DNA of 64,000 nucleotides from contig NZ_JAJQXA010000002.1 in the NCBI RefSeq assembly GCF_021245985.1, positions 350,668 to 414,667 of the forward strand. Direction: 5' to 3'. Source of the DNA: Flavobacterium soyae (GTDB lineage Bacteria > Bacteroidota > Bacteroidia > Flavobacteriales > Flavobacteriaceae). The notes under the pieces are model-generated. The model searched no databases. It was not told the DNA's origin and saw nothing but the letters and a program-made list of their open reading frames with translations. Shown in pieces: positions 35,042 to 44,681 of the stretch (its first letter is position 1; every line of letters begins with the position of its first letter). The position numbers and the translations under genes are program-made.

Positions 35042-38000
35042 TTAATCTAAAGTTTCTTTTTGCAATTCGTCTACAACTGTAAGCAGGGTTTGTTTTATTT
35101 GAAAAAATAAATGGGTGATTTTTTCTTTAACTGGCTGTTCCTCTTTTGTAATTATTTCCAGAATATTAATTTCATCTTTAATACTCACTATTCCCATGCT
35201 TTCAATACTAGGCTTGATCTTATGAATAAGCTGATTCATCAATAAAAAATTATCTGAAGACAATGCAGCTTCTGCCTTAGGAAGTATTTCTTCTATTTGA
35301 TCAATAAAAATTACAATCATTTTTAAAACAAATTCTGAATTGCCCCTGCTAATTTTGTCCAAAATTTTTAAATCGTAAAGTTTTTCATTGCTCTCAAAAA
35401 CAGGTTTATCTATAGTATTAAATTGTTTATTGGTAAATCTTGATATGGTTTCTATTAAATCAAACTCTTCAAACGGTTTGGTTATATAATCATCCATACC
35501 AGCATTTTTACATTTTTTAGCTTCGCTTTTAAAAGCACTGGCAGTAAGGGCAATTATTGGTGTTTGCAGTTTGAGTTCTTCCCGAATTTTTATTGTAGCT
35601 TCTATACCGCCCATTTCAGGCATCTGGATATCCATTAAAATAATATCAAATTTCCTGTTTTTCAAAATTTCAATCGCTTCTAAACCGTTAGTGGCTTCAG
35701 TTACCTCACAATTAAAATAATGCAGGGAATTAATAGCAACCATTCTATTGATAATATTATCTTCTACTAATAAAATATTAGTTCCTGAAATATCGACATT
35801 AATCTCTTCTTGAACTTTTTTAATATTATTGATATCTCCCTTTTCAAAGTTTAATATAAAACTAATTGTAGTACCCTGGGCTTTCTCACTCTGAACCTTA
35901 ATTTCCCCTTTCATCAATTGAATCAATTCCCGCGTAATAGCCATTCCCAAACCTGTACCCCCAAATTTTCTTGTTATTGCCTTATCCTCCTGAGAAAATT
36001 TATTAAAGATGATATCTGCAAAACTTTGCTCCATTCCAATTCCAGTGTCTATTACAGAAATTTGAAGTCTCTGAAAAGCTTTGCTATCTTTCACGATTTC
36101 ACATTTCAAATATATTTTTCCTTTATTGGTAAACTTCAAAGAATTGCCTACCAGATTAAATAAAACTTGTTCCAGTCTTAAAAAATCTCCTTTTAAAACA
36201 GTATTAATTTCTGGTGAAATCTGCGAAATAAGCTTTAATCCTTTTTTCTTGGCAAGGGGCTCAAGAACTGCAACTACATTATTAATTACATCTTTAAAAA
36301 TAAAATCTTCTATTTCAAGAGACATCTCTCCTGCTTCAATTTTAGATATGTCTAATATATTGTTAATGATTGACAGTAAATGTTTTGAAGCTACAGTACT
36401 GTTCTCAACATATTTTTTTTGCAAATCTGTAAGCGGCTGTCTTTCCAGTTCGCGCAAGAAACCAATTATACCATTAAGAGGTGTACGTATTTCATGGCTC
36501 ATATTTGCTAAAAAGATCTCTTTAGCTTTAGAGGCTTCCTCTGCTTTAATTTTCTCTTTTTCCAGTTCCTCCTCCATCAGTTTTTGCTCCGTAATATCAA
36601 GATGAATTCCTATTGAACCAACCAGATTCCCTTTGTCATCATAATTGGGAGCTCCTCCAATAGCCCACCATCTTAACTCTCCTCTTTTGTTTTTAACGGG
36701 CATTTGATACACATCAGAAATTCCCCGTTCATGCAGTTTTTTCTTGGCTTTCATCTTCTCGATATTCTTTCCAAGTACAAACGTCTTGGAAGGATTCAAG
36801 CCAATGAGCTCATCAATTTCAAATCCTGAAATACTTGCAAAACTTTGATTTGCATATTGAATTATTCCATTATTATCAACTTCGATAAGTCCTAAATTCA
36901 TGTTGGCAATAATATTGCGGTATTTTTCTTCCTGAAATTTCAGTTTTGTTTCGACTTTTTTTCTCTCTGAGATATCCTGGATAAAGGAGCAAAAAAATAC
37001 TTCTCCATTTTGCTCTATGGGTATAATCGAAATTTCTACAGGAAATTCCTGCCCTTTATTATTTATCGCCGGCTGCTCTATTTGTTTGTTTAAAACAGAT
37101 CCTTTACTCTTACCTGTCTCTGCATAATATTTAAGTCCTTCCTGGTGTCCTTTTTTATGTCGGTCAGGAATTATAGTTTCATTTAAGTTTTTACCTAAAA
37201 CCTCTTCCTTTTTCCAGCCAAAAATAATTTCAGCCTGATTATTCCAAAAAGTTATTTTTCCCGTAATATCAATGGCGATAATAGCATTTAATGAAGAATT
37301 CATTATAATACGATTACGCTCTTCACTTTGTTTCAGCAGATTTTTACTTTTAATTCTTTGTGTTACATCTGTAGATTTCCAAAGATGTCCAATACATTGA
37401 TTTTCAATAAAAATTGGTATATAATCTCTTTCAAAAAAACGATTATCTACCGTTTCAAGTACTTCGCCAATTACAATTTCTTTATTTAATAAAATTTCAT
37501 TTATCCTTTTTTTATAAGCTGTACTGTCTTTAAACAATACTTTTGCTTCATTTAAATAATCAATTGTCTTTTTTCCTATCATTTCTTCGGGAGAAGCATT
37601 GATACTGCGTATATCGCATAAATATTGATTAACAAATAAAATAGTATCGTTATTGTCTACAACTAAAATTCCTGATTGTAAATTCTCTAATAAAGTCTTT
37701 AAGAACTGGACGGTTTCAAATAGTTTTTTTTCAGTTTCTTTTCTTTTCGCTATTTGTTCACTTAAATATTTTGAAATAAAAAGAAGATCATTTTTTTCCT
37801 CTTCATTTATCGATCCATAACCCTGATCTAAATCGGTAAGGCTTTCGTAAAGATTTAAAATAGATTGTTGTTTTAATTCATATTCTTTTTTTAAATTCTC
37901 ATGAACCTCATTGTATTCTTTTTCACTTTCCTGAAATGAATGATCCATTAAATCCTTGTCCCTTTCAAAAGATAAATAAGAGTCATTAACCGTTTTTATA

Positions 38001-38083
38001 AAAGATTGAAAAGACGGGTCATCCTGAAGACCCAGAGGTACATTTTTATTAATTTGCCTTTGTAAAAGTTTATGAATTTCCAT
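35042..38083 (-). CDS. Hybrid histidine kinase: PAS-PAS-PAS-HisKA-HATPase-REC-Hpt
   Basis: Cytoplasmic protein of 1013 residues. A coiled coil (about 45-125) leads into three PAS domains (about 125-245, 255-375 and 385-505, the third ending in a PAC-type motif GSIGIHLDITEQK). HisKA carries His530 (ANMSHEIRTPLNG), followed by HATPase, a receiver with Asp818 (ILMDIQMPEMGG) and an Hpt domain with His954 (LIHKIKPSI). The full phosphorelay is on one chain. There is no membrane segment, so it senses a cytoplasmic signal, probably via the FIST protein encoded 2 bp upstream. Confidence 0.93.
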   Translation of the reverse strand: MEIHKLLQRQINKNVPLGLQDDPSFQSFIKTVNDSYLSFERDKDLMDHSFQESEKEYNEVHENLKKEYELKQQSILNLYESLTDLDQGYGSINEEEKNDLLFISKYLSEQIAKRKETEKKLFETVQFLKTLLENLQSGILVVDNNDTILFVNQYLCDIRSINASPEEMIGKKTIDYLNEAKVLFKDSTAYKKRINEILLNKEIVIGEVLETVDNRFFERDYIPIFIENQCIGHLWKSTDVTQRIKSKNLLKQSEERNRIIMNSSLNAIIAIDITGKITFWNNQAEIIFGWKKEEVLGKNLNETIIPDRHKKGHQEGLKYYAETGKSKGSVLNKQIEQPAINNKGQEFPVEISIIPIEQNGEVFFCSFIQDISERKKVETKLKFQEEKYRNIIANMNLGLIEVDNNGIIQYANQSFASISGFEIDELIGLNPSKTFVLGKNIEKMKAKKKLHERGISDVYQMPVKNKRGELRWWAIGGAPNYDDKGNLVGSIGIHLDITEQKLMEEELEKEKIKAEEASKAKEIFLANMSHEIRTPLNGIIGFLRELERQPLTDLQKKYVENSTVASKHLLSIINNILDISKIEAGEMSLEIEDFIFKDVINNVVAVLEPLAKKKGLKLISQISPEINTVLKGDFLRLEQVLFNLVGNSLKFTNKGKIYLKCEIVKDSKAFQRLQISVIDTGIGMEQSFADIIFNKFSQEDKAITRKFGGTGLGMAITRELIQLMKGEIKVQSEKAQGTTISFILNFEKGDINNIKKVQEEINVDISGTNILLVEDNIINRMVAINSLHYFNCEVTEATNGLEAIEILKNRKFDIILMDIQMPEMGGIEATIKIREELKLQTPIIALTASAFKSEAKKCKNAGMDDYITKPFEEFDLIETISRFTNKQFNTIDKPVFESNEKLYDLKILDKISRGNSEFVLKMIVIFIDQIEEILPKAEAALSSDNFLLMNQLIHKIKPSIESMGIVSIKDEINILEIITKEEQPVKEKITHLFFQIKQTLLTVVDELQKETLD

Positions 38084-38085
38084 AA

Positions 38086-39228
38086 CTAATCTATTTCATT
38101 AATACAGGTAATTGTCATTGTCTGGTTGTGAAGTATGCACTCGCCAAATGGTTTCAATGGTGAGATCTCTCCATAGGAATAAAAACCGGAAAGAGTTGTT
38201 TTATCGCCAAAAATATCAGAAACAGCTTCAACTTCTTCGTCTATTCTGCTTCCCAGAATTAATTTTCGTCCCACACAACTAATCAGAAGAGCTAATTTTG
38301 GACTAAAACTATTTACCTCTAAACAAGAAGCTGCGGCCTCACTTGCCGCATCTATTAATCTGTCAAAATTAGCTTTCATAAAACGTACTTTACTGCCTTT
38401 TGGCACATCACCTGCAAATGTCATTGTCTGACTGGCCTCGTCTATTGATAAAATGGTTCTTACAATTGGTTCGTCGACTCCGTCAACCTTGATTGACAGC
38501 GGAAAAAGTAATGCAGAACCCGGTAATTCTTCCGCATATTTTCCTAAATAGATTTTATACAGATCTAATACATTTTTTCCATCAATTTCATATAAAACAT
38601 TGTTTTCAGATTTGGTCACTATTCGCTCTAATCCAAAACTTTCCCATCCTCCCAAAGATCCATGAGACACAAGTAATTTTTCGCCATAAAAACCAATAGC
38701 AATAATTTTGCCCTGTGCAGGAGTTTTATTCAATCCTACAATAGTTTTTTCAAACCTTGATCCATCGCCAGCAAGCCCTCCTACAATTAACACCTCTTCT
38801 TTTTTTACGGCATTCATTCCATTAACTAACTCACTCCCGTTTACTTTTCCTCCATCTGAGAGTATTAGAACCAATTTTAAATTTTCCTGATCAAATTTAC
38901 CAATTAGAGAAGACCCCGCCTGAAAACTATTTTCAAAAGCAGTTATATCAACTTCATAAGTTTTGATTTGAGTTGAAGAAAATTTAATTGCTGTGAGAGA
39001 TATGGTATTGTCTAAAACTTCATTTTCATAAATTTCACCCGCTGATGAACTAAGAATCAATTGCGAAGCCGGGAATTTATTTTTTAATTGATTAAAAACC
39101 TTTTCGTCTGATAAAAGTTCTCTTGACCCAAAACCTAAAACTAAGTCTAAATCAGCGAAATCTAAATTATCAGTGTTTAATTCTCGTATAAAAGAATTAT
39201 TTTCAAATAAAGTTGTAGCTATTTTCAT
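38086..39228 (-). CDS. FIST-domain sensor protein
   Basis: Protein of 380 residues with FIST_N (about 25-215, with LILSSSAGEIYEN, VLILSDGGKVNGSELVNG and VGGLAGDGSRFEKT) and FIST_C (about 220-375, with ALLISCVGRKLILGSRIDEEVEA and GFYSYGEISP). FIST proteins are predicted small-ligand (amino acid) sensors coupled to signalling enzymes. It overlaps the sigma-54 regulator gene by 26 bp and is 2 bp before the hybrid kinase, so a complex of the two is likely. Confidence 0.92.
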   Translation of the reverse strand: MKIATTLFENNSFIRELNTDNLDFADLDLVLGFGSRELLSDEKVFNQLKNKFPASQLILSSSAGEIYENEVLDNTISLTAIKFSSTQIKTYEVDITAFENSFQAGSSLIGKFDQENLKLVLILSDGGKVNGSELVNGMNAVKKEEVLIVGGLAGDGSRFEKTIVGLNKTPAQGKIIAIGFYGEKLLVSHGSLGGWESFGLERIVTKSENNVLYEIDGKNVLDLYKIYLGKYAEELPGSALLFPLSIKVDGVDEPIVRTILSIDEASQTMTFAGDVPKGSKVRFMKANFDRLIDAASEAAASCLEVNSFSPKLALLISCVGRKLILGSRIDEEVEAVSDIFGDKTTLSGFYSYGEISPLKPFGECILHNQTMTITCINEID

Positions 39229-40588
39229 TTAAATCCTTTTTTTTAGTTTGACTTGATTGAATTAAGTTATAAATCGTAGATTTTCCGATGTCTAATTGTT
39301 TGGCCGTTTTTACAACATCTTCATTATTTTTTTTTAAATAATACAATATAATTTCAGCCGTAAACTCTTTCAGTGTTTTATCTTCAGACAAGAAAAAATC
39401 AGTGCTATTATTTATACTATCAAAAGTTAAATCTTCGGCAGAGATTTCATTGTTTTCACACATTACACAAGCCAGGTCAATGATTGATTTAAGCTCTCTT
39501 ATATTTCCGGGAAATTTATGTTTGAGTAATTTATCTTTAGCCTCTTTTGAAATACTTATTGTTTTCAATTTATTCTCTTTTGTAAAAAGATCAATAAAAT
39601 GCTTTGATAAAAGCAAAACATCGCGGCCTCTTTCCCTTAAAGGCGGCAATTCTATAGGAAGTCCCACAATTCTATAATAAAGATCTTCTCTGAACGCTCC
39701 TTTTTTTACCTCTTCTTTTAAATTTTTGTGAGTGGCAATTATGAGCCGGGCATTAAACTTAATAACTCCTTTTCCTCCAAGTCTTGTAACTTCTCTTTCC
39801 TGCAATGCCCTAAGCAATTTACTCTGCAGATTTAAATCAAGTTCAGCAATTTCATCAAGAAAAATTGTACCTCCATCAGCCTGTTCAAATTTACCGATCA
39901 ATCTTTGGTCCGCTCCGGTAAAAGCCCCTTTTTCATGGCCAAAAAATTCGCTCTCGATCAATTCCTTTGGGATTGCTGCCATATTTAATGCTATAAATGG
40001 TTTGTATTTTCTATCAGAATTATAATGTATGGCCTTAGCTACCATTTCTTTACCGGTGCCTGTCTCTCCGGTAATAGAAACATTTATGTTTGTACTTAAT
40101 GATTTATTTATTTTATTTAAAACCGCTTTTATTGCCTCGCTTTGCCCTAATATAGTCTTCTCGAAGCTAAATTTTTGCTCTAACTTTTCTTTTAATTCCT
40201 CGACTTCATCAATGAGACTTAAATTCTCCCTGATTTTAATAATCGAGTTCCAAAGCAGCTCTTTTGTATAAGTATTTTTTACAATGTAATCTTTGGCTCC
40301 TGATTTTAAGAAATCTACAGCCACTTCAATTTCTTCCTGACCGCTTATAACGATAATTGGGATTTTATTATTAATCTGATGAATTTTTTTAAGCAGTAAA
40401 TCACCGGTTATATCCGGTAATCCAAAATCCAGGCAAATAATATTGGGGTTCTGAAACAAGTTATCCAAACACTCCTTTCCGGTTTGAAACAAGAGTACTT
40501 CAAAGTCAGGATTTAATTTAAGGTGATATTTTAGAGTCTCTCCAAAAAAAGGGTCATCTTCAACTAGAAAAATTTTAAATGGTTTCAT
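39203..40588 (-). CDS. NtrC-type sigma-54 activating response regulator
   Basis: Protein of 461 residues: receiver (1-120, Asp54 in IICLDFGLPDITG, Lys104), AAA+ domain with Walker A GETGTGKE (174-181), the sigma-54-contacting GAFTGA (221-226) and Walker B IFLDEIAEL, and a Fis-type HTH (about 418-455, VKTAKQLDIGKSTIYNLI). It activates sigma-54 promoters after phosphorylation, here presumably by the hybrid kinase encoded downstream. It is first in the operon. No convincing -24/-12 site was found in the flanking gaps. Confidence 0.94.
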   Translation of the reverse strand: MKPFKIFLVEDDPFFGETLKYHLKLNPDFEVLLFQTGKECLDNLFQNPNIICLDFGLPDITGDLLLKKIHQINNKIPIIVISGQEEIEVAVDFLKSGAKDYIVKNTYTKELLWNSIIKIRENLSLIDEVEELKEKLEQKFSFEKTILGQSEAIKAVLNKINKSLSTNINVSITGETGTGKEMVAKAIHYNSDRKYKPFIALNMAAIPKELIESEFFGHEKGAFTGADQRLIGKFEQADGGTIFLDEIAELDLNLQSKLLRALQEREVTRLGGKGVIKFNARLIIATHKNLKEEVKKGAFREDLYYRIVGLPIELPPLRERGRDVLLLSKHFIDLFTKENKLKTISISKEAKDKLLKHKFPGNIRELKSIIDLACVMCENNEISAEDLTFDSINNSTDFFLSEDKTLKEFTAEIILYYLKKNNEDVVKTAKQLDIGKSTIYNLIQSSQTKKKDLNENSYNFI

Positions 40589-40736
40589 CTCTAATCTTTT
40601 AAGTTTTAATCCCTACCAAATTAAAGAAAAAATCCTACATATTTACATTTAAACGACAATTATTGTATCTCAACGAGATTATTACTGTAACATTTATAAT
40701 AATTTGGTGTCTTTTTTAGTAAATAAATTTCTATAA

Positions 40737-41780
40737 ATGAAAAATCTAAGAACACAACTGCATCTGCTGCTATTTTTTGTATTAGTCGTTTTAAGCCATA
40801 AAACAATTGCCCAAATAAAAACGTTAGAAGGCAAAAACATAACCACAAGTGATGTTGATAAATTCATCAAAAAACAGATGGATTCACTCGAAATACCTGC
40901 CATATCAATTGCGATTATAGAAGATGGCAAAATAGTCTACTATCAGGCATCAGGAATAAAAAATAATGAGAAACAGAGTATCGATACCTATACCCTGTTT
41001 GAAGCAGCTTCAATGACAAAACCTGTTTTCGCTTATGCTGTTCATAAACTTATAAAAAAGGGCTTTCTTGATTTAGATACCCCACTCTATAAGTATTACC
41101 CTTATGAAGATATTCAATACGATGACCGCAATAAATTAATAACCGCAAGGATGGTATTATCTCATACCACGGGGTTACCCAATTGGAGAGAAGATGGATC
41201 TAAGTTAGCTTTTATTGCTAATCCTGGTGAAAAATACGGCTATTCTGGTGAGGGATACGAATATCTTGGAAAAGTTGCGGCACATTTAACCAATAAAAAA
41301 ATCGAAGATATAATTGAGGAAGAAGTGTTTAATCCTTTTGATATAAAAAACTCTTACCTAATAAAAAATAAATATGTTGAAGAACATCTGGCAGATGGAT
41401 TAAAAGATAATAAATACTGGGGGAAAAACCAGTTATGGCAACAGCCGGGTGTTGCATATAGTTTATGTACTGAAAGCAAAGAATACGCAAAATTCATTAT
41501 GGCACTGATAAAAGAAAGCGATACGCCAGGAAGCATCTTTCAAGATATGGCATTACCTCAGTTAGAAACTGAACCTCAAAAATCAATTTGTCTGGGAATA
41601 TTTTGCAAAAAAACACCTTACGGGCTAAAATATTCCCATTCAGGAAATAATAACAACCGGTATAATTCGAATTTCGAATTTTATAAAGATTCCAAAATAG
41701 GTTTTGTATTTTTTATGAATTGTCACAAAGGATTAGAATTCACTAAAAGATTAAATGATTTTTTAATTAACGGTAGATAA
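40737..41780 (+). CDS. Serine hydrolase, class C beta-lactamase/PBP-like
   Basis: Protein of 347 residues with a signal peptide (about 1-25, KTIAQ). Catalytic elements are the Ser92-Met-Thr-Lys95 motif (S-x-x-K) in EAASMTKPVF, Tyr in YGYSGEGYEYLG (Y-x-N-type position) and HSG as the third box. The family includes DD-peptidases and esterases as well as beta-lactamases, so resistance cannot be inferred. It is a single-gene unit, closed by a strong terminator, and divergent from the sigma-54 operon. Confidence 0.9.
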   Translation: MKNLRTQLHLLLFFVLVVLSHKTIAQIKTLEGKNITTSDVDKFIKKQMDSLEIPAISIAIIEDGKIVYYQASGIKNNEKQSIDTYTLFEAASMTKPVFAYAVHKLIKKGFLDLDTPLYKYYPYEDIQYDDRNKLITARMVLSHTTGLPNWREDGSKLAFIANPGEKYGYSGEGYEYLGKVAAHLTNKKIEDIIEEEVFNPFDIKNSYLIKNKYVEEHLADGLKDNKYWGKNQLWQQPGVAYSLCTESKEYAKFIMALIKESDTPGSIFQDMALPQLETEPQKSICLGIFCKKTPYGLKYSHSGNNNNRYNSNFEFYKDSKIGFVFFMNCHKGLEFTKRLNDFLINGR

Positions 41781-41811
41781 TGAAAAGATGAAACAGTTTG
41801 AGATAAAAAGT

Positions 41812-41849
41812 AAAAACAAAGCCACTGAAATGCGGTGGCTTTGTTTTTC
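41812..41849. terminator. Strong bidirectional terminator
   Basis: Perfect 13-bp stem (41813-41825 with 41835-41847) with a short loop and a T-run (TTTTT) on the plus strand. The A-rich left arm also gives U's on the minus strand. It lies between the convergent serine hydrolase and GH2 genes. Confidence 0.88.
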
Positions 41850-41922
41850 TTTCTGTGGGCAATGAGTGATTCGAAAGTAATTTTGAAAAGGAAAATCACT
41901 TTTTCAAGATTGCAATATTTTA

Positions 41923-44361
41923 TTAAAGCTCTGACTTTAAATTTATTTTACCTTTCTGAAGTCCTTTACCAGTTACTTCCAATTGGATTGGACCTGCAGT
42001 TTTAACTGCTTTAACCAAGACCACAAGTTTACCGCTGAAAAGCTTCATTTTATTCTGGTGAAATATTTCCAATGATGCGGCATCGCCATTACATGCAGCT
42101 CTGTAAACTCCAGCACCAGTTACTTTAAACTGCAGTTCATTGACCGCTGCAGGACATGGAATTCCGTTTTTATCTACTACCGAAACAGTTACAAAAGAGA
42201 TATCCTCACCATCAGCTTTAATAGTTTCGCGGTCTGCGTCGAGTACAATTCTATATGGATCGCCGGCAGTTTTAATCTCGTTTTCTGCCGCTATTTTTCC
42301 ATTTGAATCAAATGCTGTAACTTTTACCGTTCCAGGCTCATACTTCACATCATTCCACATTAAACGATAACGATTTTGCGGACTTGAATTATTTTTTTTC
42401 TGGATTCCCATACTTTTTCCATTTACAAAAAGCTCAGCGCTGTCGTAATTTGTGTAAACGAAAACAGGAGTGATTTCCCCTTCCCTTCCTTTCCAGTTCC
42501 AATGCGGCAGTATATGAAGCGTTTTATCTTTCGTATTCCATCTGCTTCTGTAAAGATAAAAACGATCTTTAGGAAGTCCTGCCAAATCTGAAATCCCGAA
42601 ATAAGAACTTCTTGACGGCCATTTTTCATCATAAGGCGTAGGTTCTCCTAAATAATCAAAACCTGTCCAGACAAATTCTCCAATAACCCACGGCTTGTCA
42701 TCCTGAAGTACAAAATCTTCATCAGGAACATTTGACCAGCTGCAGGCTTCAAGATCATAAGATGAACATTGAAGATCATTGTATTCTTTATTTTTTGCCT
42801 GTACAACAGGAAATTTATAAATTCCTCTTGAACTCACTGTCGAAGCCGTTTCTGAACCTAATATAAATCCTTGCGGAAATGATTTATAAGCTTCTTCATA
42901 AAGATGAACCCTGTAGTTCAGCCCGGGTACATCTAATAAAGACCCAAAACCTGATGCCATAGTCTGTTTTACCTGATCCATTCCCACCGTTACAGGGCGT
43001 GTTGGATCTTCTCTATGAAAAATATCCTGCAAAAATTTAGCCCTTGTCAAACCTTCGGCCCCATATTGATCCGGAACTTCATTTCCTGAACTCCACATTA
43101 CAATACAAGGATGGTTTCGCGTGGCTCTCACTAAATTCACAATATCTTTTTCTGCATATTTTTCAAAAAAACGATGATATCCGTTTTCTACTTTTGGCTT
43201 TGCCCATTCATCAAAACTTTCTGCGAGAAACATAAATCCCATTTCATCAGCCAGTTCAAGCTGTTCAAAAGAGGGCATATTATGAGAACTTCGGATCGCA
43301 TTACATCCCATATCTTTTAGAATCGTAAGCTGTCTGCGAAGTGCCGCTTTGTTTACAGCCGCACCAAGAGGACCCAAATCATGATGAAGACAAACTCCTT
43401 TAAATTTTGTTACTTTACCATTAAGGCTAAATCCTTTATTGGGTTCGTATTTAATGAATCTTATACCAAACTTTATGTTTTGTTCGTCTTTTAAAGTTCC
43501 GTCAGCTGCATATAATTTGGTTACCGCTGTGTACAAATATGGTGTCTCAGGACTCCACAAATGTGGTTTGGCAACTGCAATTATCTGATGGAATTTTCCA
43601 TCCTTCATTTCTGCACCTTTTTGTGCCGCTACTACATTATTATCTGCATCCTTTATTTGGGTTTCCATTGACAGGTTACTGCCATGAAACTCAGCTTTAA
43701 TATCAACAACAGTATTATCCGCCTTCATTTCAGGAGTTGTTATAAAAGTTCCCCATTGTGCAAAACTTTCCTCCTCTTTTACTACAATACTAACTTTTCT
43801 GTAAAGACCAGCTCCGGGGTACCATCTTGAAGAAAATGGCATATTAGTCAGTTTTACAGCCAATAAATTTTCTGAGCCTGCTTTGATATCTTTGGTAATA
43901 TCAATATAAAAATAGCTGTAGCCATACCCCCATTCTCCTATTTTTTTTCCATTTAAAAAAACCTGAGGTTCGCTCATAGCCCCTTCAAAAATAAGAATTG
44001 CTTTTTTTCCCTTTTTAAACTCCGGAATAGAAAATGTATTACGATACCAGCCTGTTCCAATATGCGGAAGTGCTCCGGTACGGCCTGTTTTTTCGGTTGG
44101 GATTTTTTCTCCGTTTTGTTCAATTGCCGAAACCTGTCTATCCCATTCTTTATCAAAAGGTCCATAAATGGCCCAATCATGAGGCACACTGACTTTTTCC
44201 CATTTTGAAGCATTAAAATCTACAGAAAAAGCATCTTCTTTTACTTCTTTAGAAAAAAGCCAGTTATCTTTTAAAACAACAGTAGTGGATTGCGACATCA
44301 TTTTTCCGGACGAAAAAATCAGTAGAAATAAGAATGATATTGACCTAAAAATTAATTTCAT
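41923..44361 (-). CDS. GH2 beta-galactosidase (secreted)
   Basis: Protein of 812 residues with a signal peptide (about 1-23), the GH2 sugar-binding, Ig-like and TIM-barrel domains, and C-terminal DUF4982/Ig-like domains. The acid/base is Glu428 in SSGNEV and the nucleophile Glu504 in LGSETAS. Domain order and the sequence VPHDWAIYGPFD match Bacteroidota GH2 beta-galactosidases. It removes galactose from the non-reducing end of galacto-oligosaccharides made by the GH53 enzymes. It follows them on the same strand after a 320-bp gap. Confidence 0.92.
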   Translation of the reverse strand: MKLIFRSISFLFLLIFSSGKMMSQSTTVVLKDNWLFSKEVKEDAFSVDFNASKWEKVSVPHDWAIYGPFDKEWDRQVSAIEQNGEKIPTEKTGRTGALPHIGTGWYRNTFSIPEFKKGKKAILIFEGAMSEPQVFLNGKKIGEWGYGYSYFYIDITKDIKAGSENLLAVKLTNMPFSSRWYPGAGLYRKVSIVVKEEESFAQWGTFITTPEMKADNTVVDIKAEFHGSNLSMETQIKDADNNVVAAQKGAEMKDGKFHQIIAVAKPHLWSPETPYLYTAVTKLYAADGTLKDEQNIKFGIRFIKYEPNKGFSLNGKVTKFKGVCLHHDLGPLGAAVNKAALRRQLTILKDMGCNAIRSSHNMPSFEQLELADEMGFMFLAESFDEWAKPKVENGYHRFFEKYAEKDIVNLVRATRNHPCIVMWSSGNEVPDQYGAEGLTRAKFLQDIFHREDPTRPVTVGMDQVKQTMASGFGSLLDVPGLNYRVHLYEEAYKSFPQGFILGSETASTVSSRGIYKFPVVQAKNKEYNDLQCSSYDLEACSWSNVPDEDFVLQDDKPWVIGEFVWTGFDYLGEPTPYDEKWPSRSSYFGISDLAGLPKDRFYLYRSRWNTKDKTLHILPHWNWKGREGEITPVFVYTNYDSAELFVNGKSMGIQKKNNSSPQNRYRLMWNDVKYEPGTVKVTAFDSNGKIAAENEIKTAGDPYRIVLDADRETIKADGEDISFVTVSVVDKNGIPCPAAVNELQFKVTGAGVYRAACNGDAASLEIFHQNKMKLFSGKLVVLVKAVKTAGPIQLEVTGKGLQKGKINLKSEL

Positions 44362-44681
44362 TTTCTGTTTTAATTATTTCAACATTAAGATATTAAGACA
44401 ACTCGTTAGGTGCAACTATTTTTAACACATAGAAACATAGAATTTATTGAACTCAGGAAAGGCATTTCACTTGCATTAACAAACATAGCTATGTGTGAGA
44501 AACAAGTTTCTTTTTGATTTACTTTTTCAAGAACATAAAATCTATGTTTCTATGTGTTTAATTATTTTTTTTATGCTCTACATCCAACGGGTTAAGATAA
44601 TTTAGCTTTATGAAACTTAATATCTTAATGGCAATTTTTAATTTTTAATTTTTAATTTTTAATTTTTAATTAAAAAAAGTT
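44362..44681. repeat. Intergenic region with inverted and tandem repeats
   Basis: Contains an exact 18-bp inverted repeat (44424-44441 with 44541-44558) and a heptamer tandem run TTTTTAA repeated about five times (44634-44670). Within it, CAAACATA (44480-44487) reads TATGTTTG on the minus strand, an exact -7 match, so the GH2 gene may have its own promoter. The segment 44541-44601 recurs, diverged, at 53349-53410. Confidence 0.6.

Noticed and set aside
35918..36605. Plus-strand ORFs inside the hybrid kinase gene
   Set aside because: They lie antisense to conserved HisKA and HATPase domains and have no family match.
40737..41780. Antibiotic-resistance beta-lactamase
   Set aside because: The SxxK/Y/HSG motifs place it in the broad serine hydrolase family, but no feature shows beta-lactam hydrolysis.
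44634..44670. TTTTTAA tandem run as a phase-variation repeat
   Set aside because: It is an intergenic A/T-rich heptamer run with no link to a reading frame; variation in copy number cannot be judged from one sequence.
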